From assembly GCA_021793315.1 (NCBI GenBank), contig JAJYSZ010000020.1, positions 1 through 40,223 on the forward strand: a DNA stretch of 40,223 bases, written 5' to 3'. This document shows positions 25,107-32,507 of this stretch, piece by piece. The stretch comes from Bacillota bacterium (GTDB lineage Bacteria; Bacillota; Sulfobacillia; JAJZYS01; JAJYTV01). Numbering within the stretch: position 1 is the stretch's first letter; every line of letters starts with the position of its first letter. The position numbers were made by a program, and so were the translations under genes. The notes below the pieces were generated by a model. That model worked only from the letters and a program-made list of their open reading frames with translations. It was not told the origin of the DNA and did no database searches.

Positions 25107-25484
25107 ATGGTGGCTTCCGAAGACGGCTTCGACGGCCAGTCGGTGCTGCGCGGCGCAGGGACAGGCGCCGTGACCGCAGCCGCGCTCCTCTTGATCGCGT
25201 CCCTGATTCTCTACGTCGTGCAGGACTCGTCAGGCTTCATCCCGCTCGCCACCGTGGCGGTGGCCTGGCTCTCCGTGCTGGCGAGCGGCTTCAGCGCCGC
25301 CAGGCGCGTAGGCCGCGCGGGACTCTGGCACGGTGCGGCCGCGGGACTCCTTCTGTTTTTGGTGCTCTACCTGCTCGGCATCCTGGTCTACGACCTGCCC
25401 ATCCATCCCTCGGGGCTGGCACTGCGCGTCGTCCTCAGCCTCGTCGTCGGGGCCATCGGGGGCATGCTCGGGCTCGCCCTCTGA
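25107..25484 (+). CDS. TIGR04086/YrzE-like membrane protein
   Basis: This 125-residue integral membrane protein has four clear hydrophobic segments: TAAALLLIASLILYVV, LATVAVAWLSVLASGF, AAAGLLLFLVLYLLGILV and VVLSLVVGAIGGMLGLAL. An SAARRVGRAGLWHG motif lies in the cytoplasmic loop. Size, four-helix layout, GFSAAR and the final GG-containing helix fit the TIGR04086 family of spore-forming Bacillota. Function unknown. Confidence 0.65.
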   Translation: MVASEDGFDGQSVLRGAGTGAVTAAALLLIASLILYVVQDSSGFIPLATVAVAWLSVLASGFSAARRVGRAGLWHGAAAGLLLFLVLYLLGILVYDLPIHPSGLALRVVLSLVVGAIGGMLGLAL

Positions 25485-25537
25485 GCTCAGCCCGGCGTCT
25501 GCCGCGCGCCCATCCGGGCAAGGCTGGCGCCGAGGTG

Positions 25538-26725
25538 ATGACCGTGCCGCCGATCGCCCTGATCTGGCTGCTGCTGCTCTCCGTACCTTTCACGCCCCTG
25601 GCTTCGGGCATGCAGGGCCCCGCCGTATCCGCCCTGCAGACCGAACTCTCTCGCCTGCATCTCGATCCCGGCCCCGTCGACGGCCTCTACGGGCCTGAGA
25701 CCGCCGCCGCCGTCAGCCGTCTGGAAGCCGGGGCCGGTCTGCCGTCCACGGGCAGCGCCGACGCCGCCGTGCTGTCCGACATCGTCGCAAAGGTCGCCGC
25801 GTCCGCCCCCCTGCTCAAGGCGGGCGACACCGGCCCTGCCGTGCAGGATCTGCAGGCCCTGCTCACGGCCGACGGCATCAAGCTGCAGTCGGACGGCAAC
25901 TTCGGCAGCGGCACTGGCGCGGCCGTGCGCCAGTTGCAGGCTGCGCGCGGGCTCAGCGTCGACGGCATCGTCGGCCCGGCCACCTGGGATGCGATCTTCG
26001 AGCGCAGTTACAGCGTCCAGCCCGGTCAAACGATCGATGGCATCGCCGCGACTTTTGGCCTGCCGCCTGCCAACCTGCTGGCCGCGAACGGCGGCCAGAG
26101 CCTGATCTATGCCGGCCAGAGGCTTGAACTGCCTTATGCCGGCGTACCCGCCGCCTCCGCCGCTCCTGCAGCCACGCCCACCACGTCGGCGGTCCAGACG
26201 GGCGCAGGCTCTGCCCCGGCGACGACGTCCGCCGCAGGCGGAAAGTCCGCCGCGAAAAATTCGGGCGGCGGTCAGGTGATCCCGGGCCGCACCCTGGCGC
26301 AGTGGGGCGGTGCCGGCACACCGCAGCTCGCGGTGGTGGTGGTGGCTGAGGACCAGGCGAGCGCCCTCGCCTTGCGCCAGAGCATTCCGTCGGGCATGGT
26401 GCTCGCGCTGCCCAGCTCGCTTTATAGCCTGGGCGGCAGCAGCCATGTGCTGCTGGCGACGTCCAGCCTTCAGCAGGCAGAGCGCACGGGGGCCAAGGCC
26501 GTGCTCTGGCAGGGCTCCCTCTCGGCGAAGACGCTGACAGATCTCGCGACCCAGCACGTGACCGTCCTGGTCGCCAAGCAGCAGGCCCCCTCGGCCGCGC
26601 TCGGCGCGGCCAGCGGCGGCGAGGTGCTGGCCGTGCCGGTGCAGCAGGGCGACCTGCCTGCCCTGCAGACGCTCGCGCAGGGACTGCAGAAGGCGGGCTA
26701 CCGCCTCGCGTCGCCGCTGCCGTAG
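25538..26725 (+). CDS. Secreted peptidoglycan-binding/LysM protein with unrecognised C-terminal domain
   Basis: The 395-residue protein begins with a hydrophobic signal-like segment (IALIWLLLLSVPF). Two PG_binding_1 units follow: residues 26-70 (GPAVSALQTEL, VDGLYGPETAAAV) and 90-150 (GPAVQDLQALL, VDGIVGPATWDAI). A LysM unit spans about 153-196 (YSVQPGQTIDGIAATFGL). After an Ala/Thr/Ser/Gly-rich linker comes a region of about 145 residues with alternating hydrophobic strands (LAVVVVAED, VLLATSS, AVLWQG, VTVLVAK) that I do not recognise. It probably binds the wall or spore cortex. The start could also be GTG at 25535 or 25544, the latter better spaced from GAGG. Confidence 0.75.
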   Translation: MTVPPIALIWLLLLSVPFTPLASGMQGPAVSALQTELSRLHLDPGPVDGLYGPETAAAVSRLEAGAGLPSTGSADAAVLSDIVAKVAASAPLLKAGDTGPAVQDLQALLTADGIKLQSDGNFGSGTGAAVRQLQAARGLSVDGIVGPATWDAIFERSYSVQPGQTIDGIAATFGLPPANLLAANGGQSLIYAGQRLELPYAGVPAASAAPAATPTTSAVQTGAGSAPATTSAAGGKSAAKNSGGGQVIPGRTLAQWGGAGTPQLAVVVVAEDQASALALRQSIPSGMVLALPSSLYSLGGSSHVLLATSSLQQAERTGAKAVLWQGSLSAKTLTDLATQHVTVLVAKQQAPSAALGAASGGEVLAVPVQQGDLPALQTLAQGLQKAGYRLASPLP

Positions 26726-26774
26726 GAGGGTGTGCCCGAGTCCCTGGCGAAGCGACCCGCGGGGGGGAGGACCC

Positions 26775-27245
26775 GTGGGACCAGAGGACTTTTGGCGACG
26801 CGCCGCCGCCCTGGGCGTGCGTCCCGACGTGCAGGAGCTCGCCGCCTCGACCCGCACCGCGGAGGACGCGGCGCGGGCCGTCGGCTGCGCTCAGCGTCAG
26901 ATCGTCAAGTCGCTCGTGTTTGTGGCGGATGATGAAGCGGTCGTCGTGCTGCAGCGCGGCGACCGCAAGGTCGATGCCGAACGCCTGAAGGCCGTGCTCG
27001 ACGCGGGCGTAGTGCGCCGGGCGGATGCAAAGCGCGTGTACAGGGAAACCGGTTACGCCATCGGCGGCGTGCCGCCGTTCGGCCACGTGCAACGCCTGCG
27101 CACCGTGCTCGACGCCTGCCTCCTGGGGGACGACCGGCTGTTTGCCGCCGCCGGCGGTCCCACGGCGCTCTTTGCCACCTCCGGCGACGAGCTGCGCCTG
27201 GCAAGCGGAGCCGAGGTCGCCTGCTGCTGTGCCGAAGAGCCTTGA
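26775..27245 (+). CDS. YbaK/EbsC-type aminoacyl-tRNA deacylase
   Basis: This trans-editing domain removes misacylated amino acids, such as Cys or Ala from tRNA-Pro. The 156-residue length is typical. Marks are the N-terminal FWRRAAALGVRPDVQEL, AQRQIVKSLVFVADDEAVVVLQRGDRKVD with the catalytic lysine, TGYAIGGVPPFGH and ATSGDELRLASGAEVA. The GTG at 26775 follows a strong GGGGGAGG at short distance. Its stop overlaps the next TTG (TTGA). Confidence 0.87.
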   Translation: MGPEDFWRRAAALGVRPDVQELAASTRTAEDAARAVGCAQRQIVKSLVFVADDEAVVVLQRGDRKVDAERLKAVLDAGVVRRADAKRVYRETGYAIGGVPPFGHVQRLRTVLDACLLGDDRLFAAAGGPTALFATSGDELRLASGAEVACCCAEEP

Positions 27246-28335
27246 GCGAGCGTCTTGGCATCGACGATCTGCGCCGCCTGACCCTTGGCCGCCAGCTGCT
27301 GCTCCGCCGCGCCGACCTGAGCGCCCTTGAAGCCCTGCGACACCTCGGGGGGCTCAACGCGCAGCACCGCCGCTCGCCATATATCGCCCTCTGGAGCCGC
27401 CTCGGCGGCTTCGAGCGTCAGGAGCTCGAAGCCGTTCTCGCGCAGGGCGCGGCCTACAAGGCCACCCTGCTGCGCGGCACCCTGCACCTCGTTGCCGCCG
27501 ACGACTATCCGCTCTATTTCACCGGCCTGCAGGAAGCGCGCCGGCGGGCCTTCCGCAGTTTCTTCCCGCAGGCGGCCGGCCCGACCCAGGAGGACCGGGT
27601 GCGGGACATCGTGGACCAAGCCCTGCAGGCGTCAAGGTCCATTCCGTTCCGGGAGCTCGAGCGCTTGCTACAGCCCTTCTTCCCTGAGGCGCCGGCGCGG
27701 CGAGCCTCTCCTTTGCCGCCAAGGCCCTGGCCCCCATCGTCCAGCTGCCGCCGGCCGGCGCCTGGAACGGCCAGGGCGCGCCACGATACGGTTGGGTCGG
27801 AGCGGCCCCCGCCGCAGGCTGCGAGGAGGCCGAGGCGGCCCTCCTGGAGCGCTACCTGGCCGCCTTCGGTCCCGCGACCCTCCAAGACTTCACGCGCTGG
27901 TCCGGGCTTGGCATGCGCCAAGCCCAGACTGCACGCATGCGGATCGGCGACTGCGTGCAGCAGCGCCCGGCGGCGGGTAGGCCTTGCCTCGACCTCGCCC
28001 GGCCGCCCGAGATCCCGGACCTCGATCCGCCCGTGCGCCTCCTGCCGCGCTGGGACAATCTGCTGCTCGCCTACGAGGACCGCACGCGCGTGCTTGCGCC
28101 GGACCTGCAGGATAAGGTGATCATGCGGGACGGCCGCGTGCTCGCCACCTTTCTCGTCGAGGGGCAGGTGGCCGGAACCTGGGACCTCGAGGAGAAGGCA
28201 CGCCAGTGCACGCTCGTGCTGTCGCCCTTGCGACCGCTTGCGCAGCACCAGCTGCAGGAGCTCGGCGAGGAGGCCGACCGCTTCGCCGCCTGGCTGCTGC
28301 CGGGCGGGCGCACGGGGCACCGCATCCGCCGCTGA
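27242..28335 (+). pseudogene. Winged-helix (AlkZ-like, HTH_42) protein interrupted by a frameshift
   Basis: The family includes AlkZ-type DNA glycosylases that unhook bulky adducts. The first frame runs from TTG 27242 with LGRQLLLRRADL, GLNAQHRRSPYIALWSRL and YKATLLRGTLHLVAADDYPLY. Around 27688-27702 the reading must move back one base (one base missing) to continue as LSFAAKALAPIVQLPPAG, LLERYLAAFGPATLQDFTRW and LLPRWDNLLLAYEDRTRVL, ending at 28335. Both halves are intact, so the break is a single event: true decay, programmed shift or a sequence error. The QxQ motif of AlkZ glycosylases reads N39-A40-Q41. Confidence 0.72.
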
Positions 28336-28373
28336 GGCCACGCAAGCGAGGGCGGTGCAGACTTTTTCGGGAG

Positions 28374-28946
28374 GTGACGGACCTGCCCATCCTGGAGACG
28401 GAGCGGCTCAGCCTGCGGGAGATGACCCGCTCGGACGCCGACCACCTGCTCGAGGTCTTCGCGGACCCGATCGCCATGCAGCACTACCCGAGCACCATCG
28501 ACCGGGACGGTGCGATCGCCTGGATCGAGCGGGCCCGGGCGAGCTACGCGCGGCACGGCTTCGGCTTCTGGATCGTCGAACGCAAGGAGGACCGCCGCTT
28601 TCTTGGCCAGTGCGGCCTGCTCGTACAGGACGTGCACGGGGCGACCGAGGTGGAGGTCGCCTATCTCTTCGCCCGGCAGTTCTGGGGCCACGGCTATGCC
28701 ACGGAAGCTGCCAGGGCCTGCCGCGACTGGGCGTTCACGCATCTCGCGATCCCGCGCGCAGTGTCTCTCATCCGGGTGGAGAACCTGCCGTCCATCAGGG
28801 TCGCGGAGCGCAATGGGATGCGCCCGGTCTCGAGCCTTGTCAAGGCGGGCTATCCCCATCGCGTCTACGCGATTTCGAGAGAGGCGTGGGCAGCCAAGGG
28901 CCCTCGCGACCTCAAAACGCAAGGGCCGTCGGACTCCTCGGCATAG
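28374..28946 (+). CDS. GNAT family N-acetyltransferase (RimJ/RimL type)
   Basis: This acetyltransferase has ETERLSLREMTRSDADHLLEV at the N-terminus, a LGQCGLLVQ strand, VEVAYLFARQFWGHGYATEAA (acetyl-CoA loop), LIRVENLPSIRVAERNGM and a closing strand HRVYAIS. About 190 residues; the acceptor is unknown. GTG 28374 overlaps the GGGAGG site itself, so the true start may be the in-frame CTG at 28383, which lies 8 bases after it. The last residues (after KGPRDL) look unconserved. Confidence 0.82.
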   Translation: MTDLPILETERLSLREMTRSDADHLLEVFADPIAMQHYPSTIDRDGAIAWIERARASYARHGFGFWIVERKEDRRFLGQCGLLVQDVHGATEVEVAYLFARQFWGHGYATEAARACRDWAFTHLAIPRAVSLIRVENLPSIRVAERNGMRPVSSLVKAGYPHRVYAISREAWAAKGPRDLKTQGPSDSSA

Positions 28947-28959
28947 ACTTGGTCTGATC

Positions 28960-28983
28960 GCCTCGGGTCTTGCAGCCCGAGGC
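28960..28983 (+). terminator. Hairpin after the GNAT gene
   Basis: GCCTCGGG (28960-28967) pairs with CCCGAGGC (28976-28983) around an 8-base loop, 13 bases after the GNAT stop. No T-run follows, so termination is uncertain. Confidence 0.35.
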
Positions 28984-29000
28984 CCGGCCGCAAGGGAGGA

Positions 29001-29230
29001 GTGGGGGGCAGGCTCTACGGCCTTTGTCCCCGTGGCGCGCGAGCGGAAGTTCGGCAAGGCCGCGCGCCTGCCGTACGTCTGGCCGTCGGCGATCAGCGTC
29101 CGGCTCAAGGCACTCGCGGAGGAGTGCGGTCTGCGGCTCCCGAACCGCGAGCCCGAGGTTTCGCCGACCCCGAACGGGGAAGGACTCCTGCCGCACTACG
29201 AAGCGATCCTGCGGCGGGTGCGGGAGGCCT
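29001..29230 (+). pseudogene. Unrecognised degenerate coding patch
   Basis: A strong AAGGGAGGA site precedes GTG 29001, which begins VGGRLYGL, but that frame soon loses codon bias. From about 29023 another frame shows clear GC-rich third positions and a protein-like sequence (VPVARERKFGKAARLPYVW, SAISVRLKALAEECGLRLP, LLPHYEAILRRVREA) until about 29230. Joining the two needs one frameshift near 29025. No family is recognised; the rest up to 29320 holds nothing convincing. Confidence 0.3.
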
Positions 29231-29320
29231 CCACCCTACCAGCTTGCCGGTCTCGTGACCGGTGCCCGAGGCCCACGTCCCGCCGCAGGACGGCGACGCC
29301 GAACGGGACCGGTCCCGACG

Positions 29321-29361
29321 GACACACAAACCGCCCCGCAAGGCATAGCCCTGCGGGGCGG
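29321..29361 (-). terminator. Intrinsic terminator of the secreted-protein gene
   Basis: On the minus strand a 14-bp stem (one G-T pair) with a three-base loop spans 29361-29331 and is followed by TTTGTGTG. It starts 12 bases past the stop at 29373. Confidence 0.85.
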
Positions 29362-29372
29362 ACGGCTGCAAG

Positions 29373-30041
29373 CTAGTTGGTGGCCGGCGGGTTGCCTTGC
29401 GGCTGCGGGGCCCCAGCGGGCGGAGCCCAACCCCCGTGTGCGCGGCCTAGGCCCTGGCGCGCGACGAACTGCTGGACGAACGTCTGCAGCTGCTGCTGCT
29501 GCTGCGTCGCCTGCTGCTGCGTCAACTTGCCTGCGCTGACCGCCTGCTGGATCTGCTGCTGCATCGCGGCCGTGATGGCGGCCTCAAGCCCCGTCGCGCT
29601 CTTGCCGCTCTGCGCCGACGCGATGTCCGAGAGCGACTTGCCCGACTGCAGGTCGCTTCTGAGCTGCGCCGGCGTCACGCCGAGGTAGGTGGCGGCCGCC
29701 TGCATGGCGCCGCCGCCGAACCCCATCATCCGCCCGCCCCTGGCGTGCATGCCGCCGAAGCCGACCTGGCCCGACTTGATCGCGGTTTCCATCTGGGACG
29801 CCTGGGCCGACGTGATCTTGCCGGCGCTCAGCATCTTCTGGACCTGGTCGAGACGGGCCTGCTGCACGGCACCCTGGAGCGTGCTCGTGGAGATGCCGAG
29901 GTGGCTGGCGACGTCCGCGATGAACGCCTGGGCCGGCGAGCCCGTCGTGCTCTGGCCAGACGCCGCGAACGCAGCGACGCCGCCGCCGAGAAGGATCGGC
30001 AGGCCGATCAGCGCGCCGATCAGGAGATGCCTCCTTTGCAT
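29373..30041 (-). CDS. Secreted Gln-rich helical protein
   Basis: This 222-residue protein has a signal peptide (MQRRHLLIGALIGLPILLGGG, then AFAASG). The mature part is helical with repeated units: HLGISTSTLQGAVQQARLDQ, KMLSAGKITSAQASQME, then YLGVTPAQLRSDLQSGKS and VSAGKLTQQQATQQQQQLQ. A Gly/Met/His-containing hinge (FGGMHARGGRMMGFGGGAM) joins the two halves, which looks like an internal duplication. Similar short-helix secreted proteins occur in Gram-positives with unknown role. The ATG at 30041 was chosen because AAAGGGG lies 7 bases upstream. A 6-bp hairpin (30058-30074) lies in the leader. Confidence 0.68.
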   Translation of the reverse strand: MQRRHLLIGALIGLPILLGGGVAAFAASGQSTTGSPAQAFIADVASHLGISTSTLQGAVQQARLDQVQKMLSAGKITSAQASQMETAIKSGQVGFGGMHARGGRMMGFGGGAMQAAATYLGVTPAQLRSDLQSGKSLSDIASAQSGKSATGLEAAITAAMQQQIQQAVSAGKLTQQQATQQQQQLQTFVQQFVARQGLGRAHGGWAPPAGAPQPQGNPPATN

Positions 30042-30159
30042 CGCAATGCCCCTTTCCGGTCGGATCACCCGACCTGCAAGGAGTATGCCCGGCCTCTTTT
30101 GGAAGACGCTTCGACACGCGTTAATTTTTTCTCGGCTTGCCCACGGTCGCCTAAGAAAC

Positions 30160-30192
30160 CGCGAAGACGCCGGCGGGGGGAGCCCCGCCGGC
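30160..30192 (-). terminator. Terminator of the SASP gene
   Basis: GCCGGCGGGG and CCCCGCCGGC (plus-strand 30169-30178 and 30183-30192) form a perfect 10-bp stem with a 4-base loop 11 bases past the SASP stop. On the minus strand GTCTTCGCGGTTTCTT follows, only moderately T-rich. Confidence 0.6.
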
Positions 30193-30203
30193 GGGAAAAG
30201 TAG

Positions 30204-30419
30204 CTAGCCCTCGCCGCGCGCCATGGCCTCTTCGGCCATCCGGATCATCACCTTGACCATGTTGCCGCCGATGCGCCCGCCGATGCGCCCGGCCTCGCGC
30301 GTCGTCATGTCGCCGTTGTAGCCCTCGTGCAGCGGGATGCCCAGATCCTCGGCGATCTCGAACTTGAAGCGGTCGAGCTGCTCGCGGGGCAGCGCCGGTC
30401 CCTTCGTCCACTGCGCCAA
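30204..30419 (-). CDS. Alpha/beta-type small acid-soluble spore protein
   Basis: These abundant forespore proteins coat spore DNA and protect it, and are degraded by the GPR protease at germination. The 71 residues hold both conserved blocks: DRFKFEIAEDLGIPLHEGYNG (the protease site lies in FEIA) and DMTTREAGRIGGRIGGNMVKVMIRMAEEAM. The second block contains a 12-bp perfect tandem duplication (30265-30288) encoding an extra RIGG inside the DNA-binding region. The TTG start lies 9 bases after GGGAGG. Expression is expected in the forespore under sigma G. Confidence 0.93.
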   Translation of the reverse strand: MAQWTKGPALPREQLDRFKFEIAEDLGIPLHEGYNGDMTTREAGRIGGRIGGNMVKVMIRMAEEAMARGEG

Positions 30420-30439
30420 GCCACGTCACCTCCCGATGC

Positions 30440-30471
30440 TAGTTTCGTCCCGCAGGTGTGGCATTATGTCA
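30440..30471 (-). promoter_or_regulatory. Possible sigma-G/F-type promoter of SASP
   Basis: On the minus strand TGACATA (30471-30465) and CGAAACTA (30447-30440) are spaced by 17 bases and sit 20 bases before the TTG. They resemble sigma-G boxes (TGMATA, CATACTA) only in part. Confidence 0.3.
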
Positions 30472-30559
30472 TCCAGATCGCGGCGTGAGCGCCAGCCGAC
30501 GCACCTGCCGGCAGGCCGTGCTGCGAGCGCAACTGTGCCAGAGCCTGCCTTTTCGCCGT

Positions 30560-30588
30560 TGACCGCCGCCTTCCGTGCACCTATGCTC
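30560..30588 (+). promoter_or_regulatory. Sigma-A promoter of the DUF4264 gene
   Basis: TTGACC (30560-30565), a 17-base spacer and TATGCT (30583-30588). The start would be near 30595, immediately before GGAGG at 30596-30600, so the transcript would have almost no 5' leader. Confidence 0.7.
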
Positions 30589-30607
30589 GCTATTGGAGGT
30601 TGAGCGC

Positions 30608-30634
30608 ATGGTCGTCGGCGCCGTCGCCGCATGA
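30608..30634 (+). CDS. Eight-codon leader ORF overlapping the DUF4264 start
   Basis: ATG at 30608 sits 7 bases after a perfect GGAGG and encodes only MVVGAVAA before TGA. Its stop overlaps the next ATG (ATGA at 30631). The following gene has no ribosome site of its own, so the leader could supply ribosomes by translational coupling. Confidence 0.4.
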   Translation: MVVGAVAA

Positions 30635-30825
30635 GCCCGCAAAGTTTGCCGGAGATCGCCCGGACCGAGCTCGGCGATCCCATCGAGCCCCACGTCCTGG
30701 TGACCTTTCTCAATCGCGCACTCAAGCGGCGCGGTCTCATCTTCGGCATCGCACGCCAGGGTGACCAATTCCTGCTGACCGTTTACGAAACCGAACCCTG
30801 GAGCGGCGGGGACCCGGACGACTGA
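30631..30825 (+). CDS. YpmA-like DUF4264 family protein
   Basis: The 64-residue soluble protein has PHVLVTFLNRALKRRGLIFGI followed by a hairpin ending in FLLTVYETE, the pattern of the small YpmA/DUF4264 proteins of Bacillota. Function is unknown; in Bacillus ypmA lies near dinG, which here is 5 kb away. It has an acidic tail (PWSGGDPDD). Confidence 0.7.
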   Translation: MSPQSLPEIARTELGDPIEPHVLVTFLNRALKRRGLIFGIARQGDQFLLTVYETEPWSGGDPDD

Positions 30826-30911
30826 GCGCGGCCGCAAACAAATCCATTTTTGGAAAGGTGGGAGTCCGGGAGGACTGCATCCGGCGATGTGGTCCGAGAA
30901 CCCCGGCAAGC

Positions 30912-32390
30912 ATGGTCGAACTGCGCAATTACATCAACGGCAAGTGGGTGGATGCGGAGGGCAACCGGCGCATCGATGACCTGAACCCGGCCACGGGAGA
31001 GGTCATCGCGAGTGTGCCGCAGTCTTCCGCGGCGGACGTGCAGCAGGCGATCGACGTCGCGCACAGGACGTTCGAGCACTGGCGGAAGGTACCGGCACCG
31101 AAGCGCGCCGAGATCCTGTTCCGCGTCGGCACGCTCCTGCGTGAGCGCAAGGAGGACCTGGCGCGCAAGATGACGCGCGAGATGGGCAAGGTGCTCGTCG
31201 AGGCGCGCGGCGACGTCCAGGAAGGCATCGACATGGCGTTCTACATGGCCGGCGAGGGCCGCCGCGCATTCGGGCACACGACGCCGTCCGAGCTGCCGAA
31301 CAAGTTTGCCATGGCGGTGCGCGACCCGATCGGCGTCGCTGGCATCATCACGCCCTGGAACTTCCCGATGGCAATTCCGACCTGGAAGACGTTCCCGGCG
31401 ATCGTACTCGGCAACACGGTTGTCTTCAAGCCCGCCACCGACACGCCGATGCTCGCCCTCGAGCTCGTCAAGATCTTCGAGGAGGCCGGCCTGCCGCCGG
31501 GCGTCATGAACCTCGTGTTCGGCTCCGGCTCCGTGGCCGGCGAGGTGCTGCTCCAGGACGACCGCGTGCGCCTCATCTCGTTCACCGGCTCCAATGAGGT
31601 CGGCCGTCATGTCGCGCAGGAGGCGGGCAGGGGCCTCAAGCGCATCTCGCTCGAACTGGGCGGCAAGAACGCCGTGATCGTCATGGACGACGCCAACCTC
31701 GATCTCGCCCTCGACGGCATCATCTGGAGCGCCTACGGCACCTCCGGACAGCGCTGCACGGCCTGCTCGCGCGTGATCGCGCATGAGGCGATCCACGACG
31801 AGCTCGTCGAGCGCCTCGCCGCGCGCGTGAAGACCTTGCGGCTCGGCGACGGCCTGCTCGAGACGACCGACGTCGGTCCGGTGATCAACAGCGCCGCCGC
31901 GCAGTCCATCGACCGCTATGTCGAGATCGGCAAGTCCGAAGGCGCAAACCTCCTGGTGGGCGGCGGCATCGCCGCCGAGGGCGATCTCGGGCGGGGCACC
32001 TTCTACCGCCCGACGCTCTTCACGGGCGTGCGCCCGGACATGCGCATCGCCAAGGAAGAGATCTTCGGACCGGTGCTCTCGGTCATCAAGGTCAAGGATT
32101 TCGACGAGGCGATCGCCGTGAACAACGACGTCACCTACGGCCTGAGCTCCTCGATCTTCACCCAGGACGTCAACCGCGTGTTCCGCGCGATCCGCGACCT
32201 CGAGAGCGGCCTGCTCTACGTCAACGCGGGCACGACCGGCGCCGAGATCCACCTGCCGTTCGGCGGCGTCAAGGGCACGGGCAACGGCCACCGCGAGGCG
32301 GGCGTCGCCGCGCTCGACTTCTTCAGCGAGTGGAAGTCCGTCTACGTCGACTTCAGCGGTCAGCTGCAAAGGGCGCAGATCGACGCCTGA
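30912..32390 (+). CDS. NAD(P)-dependent aldehyde dehydrogenase (semialdehyde type)
   Basis: The enzyme oxidises an aldehyde to its acid. With the ATG at 30912 it has 492 residues, normal for the superfamily. It shows NYINGKWVDAEG, the NAD-site TPWNFPMAIPTWK, FTGSNEVGRHVA, the general base in LELGGKNAVIV, the catalytic cysteine in GQRCTACSRV and KEEIFGPVLSV. The C-terminus (EWKSVYVDFSGQLQRAQID) resembles the alpha-ketoglutaric/aminoadipate semialdehyde group rather than betaine aldehyde enzymes. The ATG lacks a ribosome site. A GGGAGG lies at 30868-30873 and an in-frame GTG at 30858, so the true N-terminus is uncertain. Confidence 0.87.
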   Translation: MVELRNYINGKWVDAEGNRRIDDLNPATGEVIASVPQSSAADVQQAIDVAHRTFEHWRKVPAPKRAEILFRVGTLLRERKEDLARKMTREMGKVLVEARGDVQEGIDMAFYMAGEGRRAFGHTTPSELPNKFAMAVRDPIGVAGIITPWNFPMAIPTWKTFPAIVLGNTVVFKPATDTPMLALELVKIFEEAGLPPGVMNLVFGSGSVAGEVLLQDDRVRLISFTGSNEVGRHVAQEAGRGLKRISLELGGKNAVIVMDDANLDLALDGIIWSAYGTSGQRCTACSRVIAHEAIHDELVERLAARVKTLRLGDGLLETTDVGPVINSAAAQSIDRYVEIGKSEGANLLVGGGIAAEGDLGRGTFYRPTLFTGVRPDMRIAKEEIFGPVLSVIKVKDFDEAIAVNNDVTYGLSSSIFTQDVNRVFRAIRDLESGLLYVNAGTTGAEIHLPFGGVKGTGNGHREAGVAALDFFSEWKSVYVDFSGQLQRAQIDA

Positions 32391-32435
32391 CCCGCATTGT
32401 GCCCGCCGCGTTCATACGCTAACCTAAGGTAAGCC

Positions 32436-32466
32436 AGGGCGTCCCCGCGCCACGCGGTGACGCCCT
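32436..32466 (+). terminator. Terminator after the aldehyde dehydrogenase
   Basis: AGGGCGTC (32436-32443) pairs with GACGCCCT (32459-32466); inside, CCGCG pairs with CGCGG around a CCA loop, with one C-T mismatch between. CTCCATTTA follows. Confidence 0.65.
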
Positions 32467-32507
32467 CTCCATTTAGGCAAGCGTATATAGGACAGGGAGG
32501 CGGTCAA

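Noticed and set aside
29460-29560. Repetitive CTGCTG run suggesting a repeat element
   Set aside because: It encodes the Gln-rich stretch (QQQATQQQQQLQ) of the secreted protein and is codon repetition, not a mobile or CRISPR repeat.
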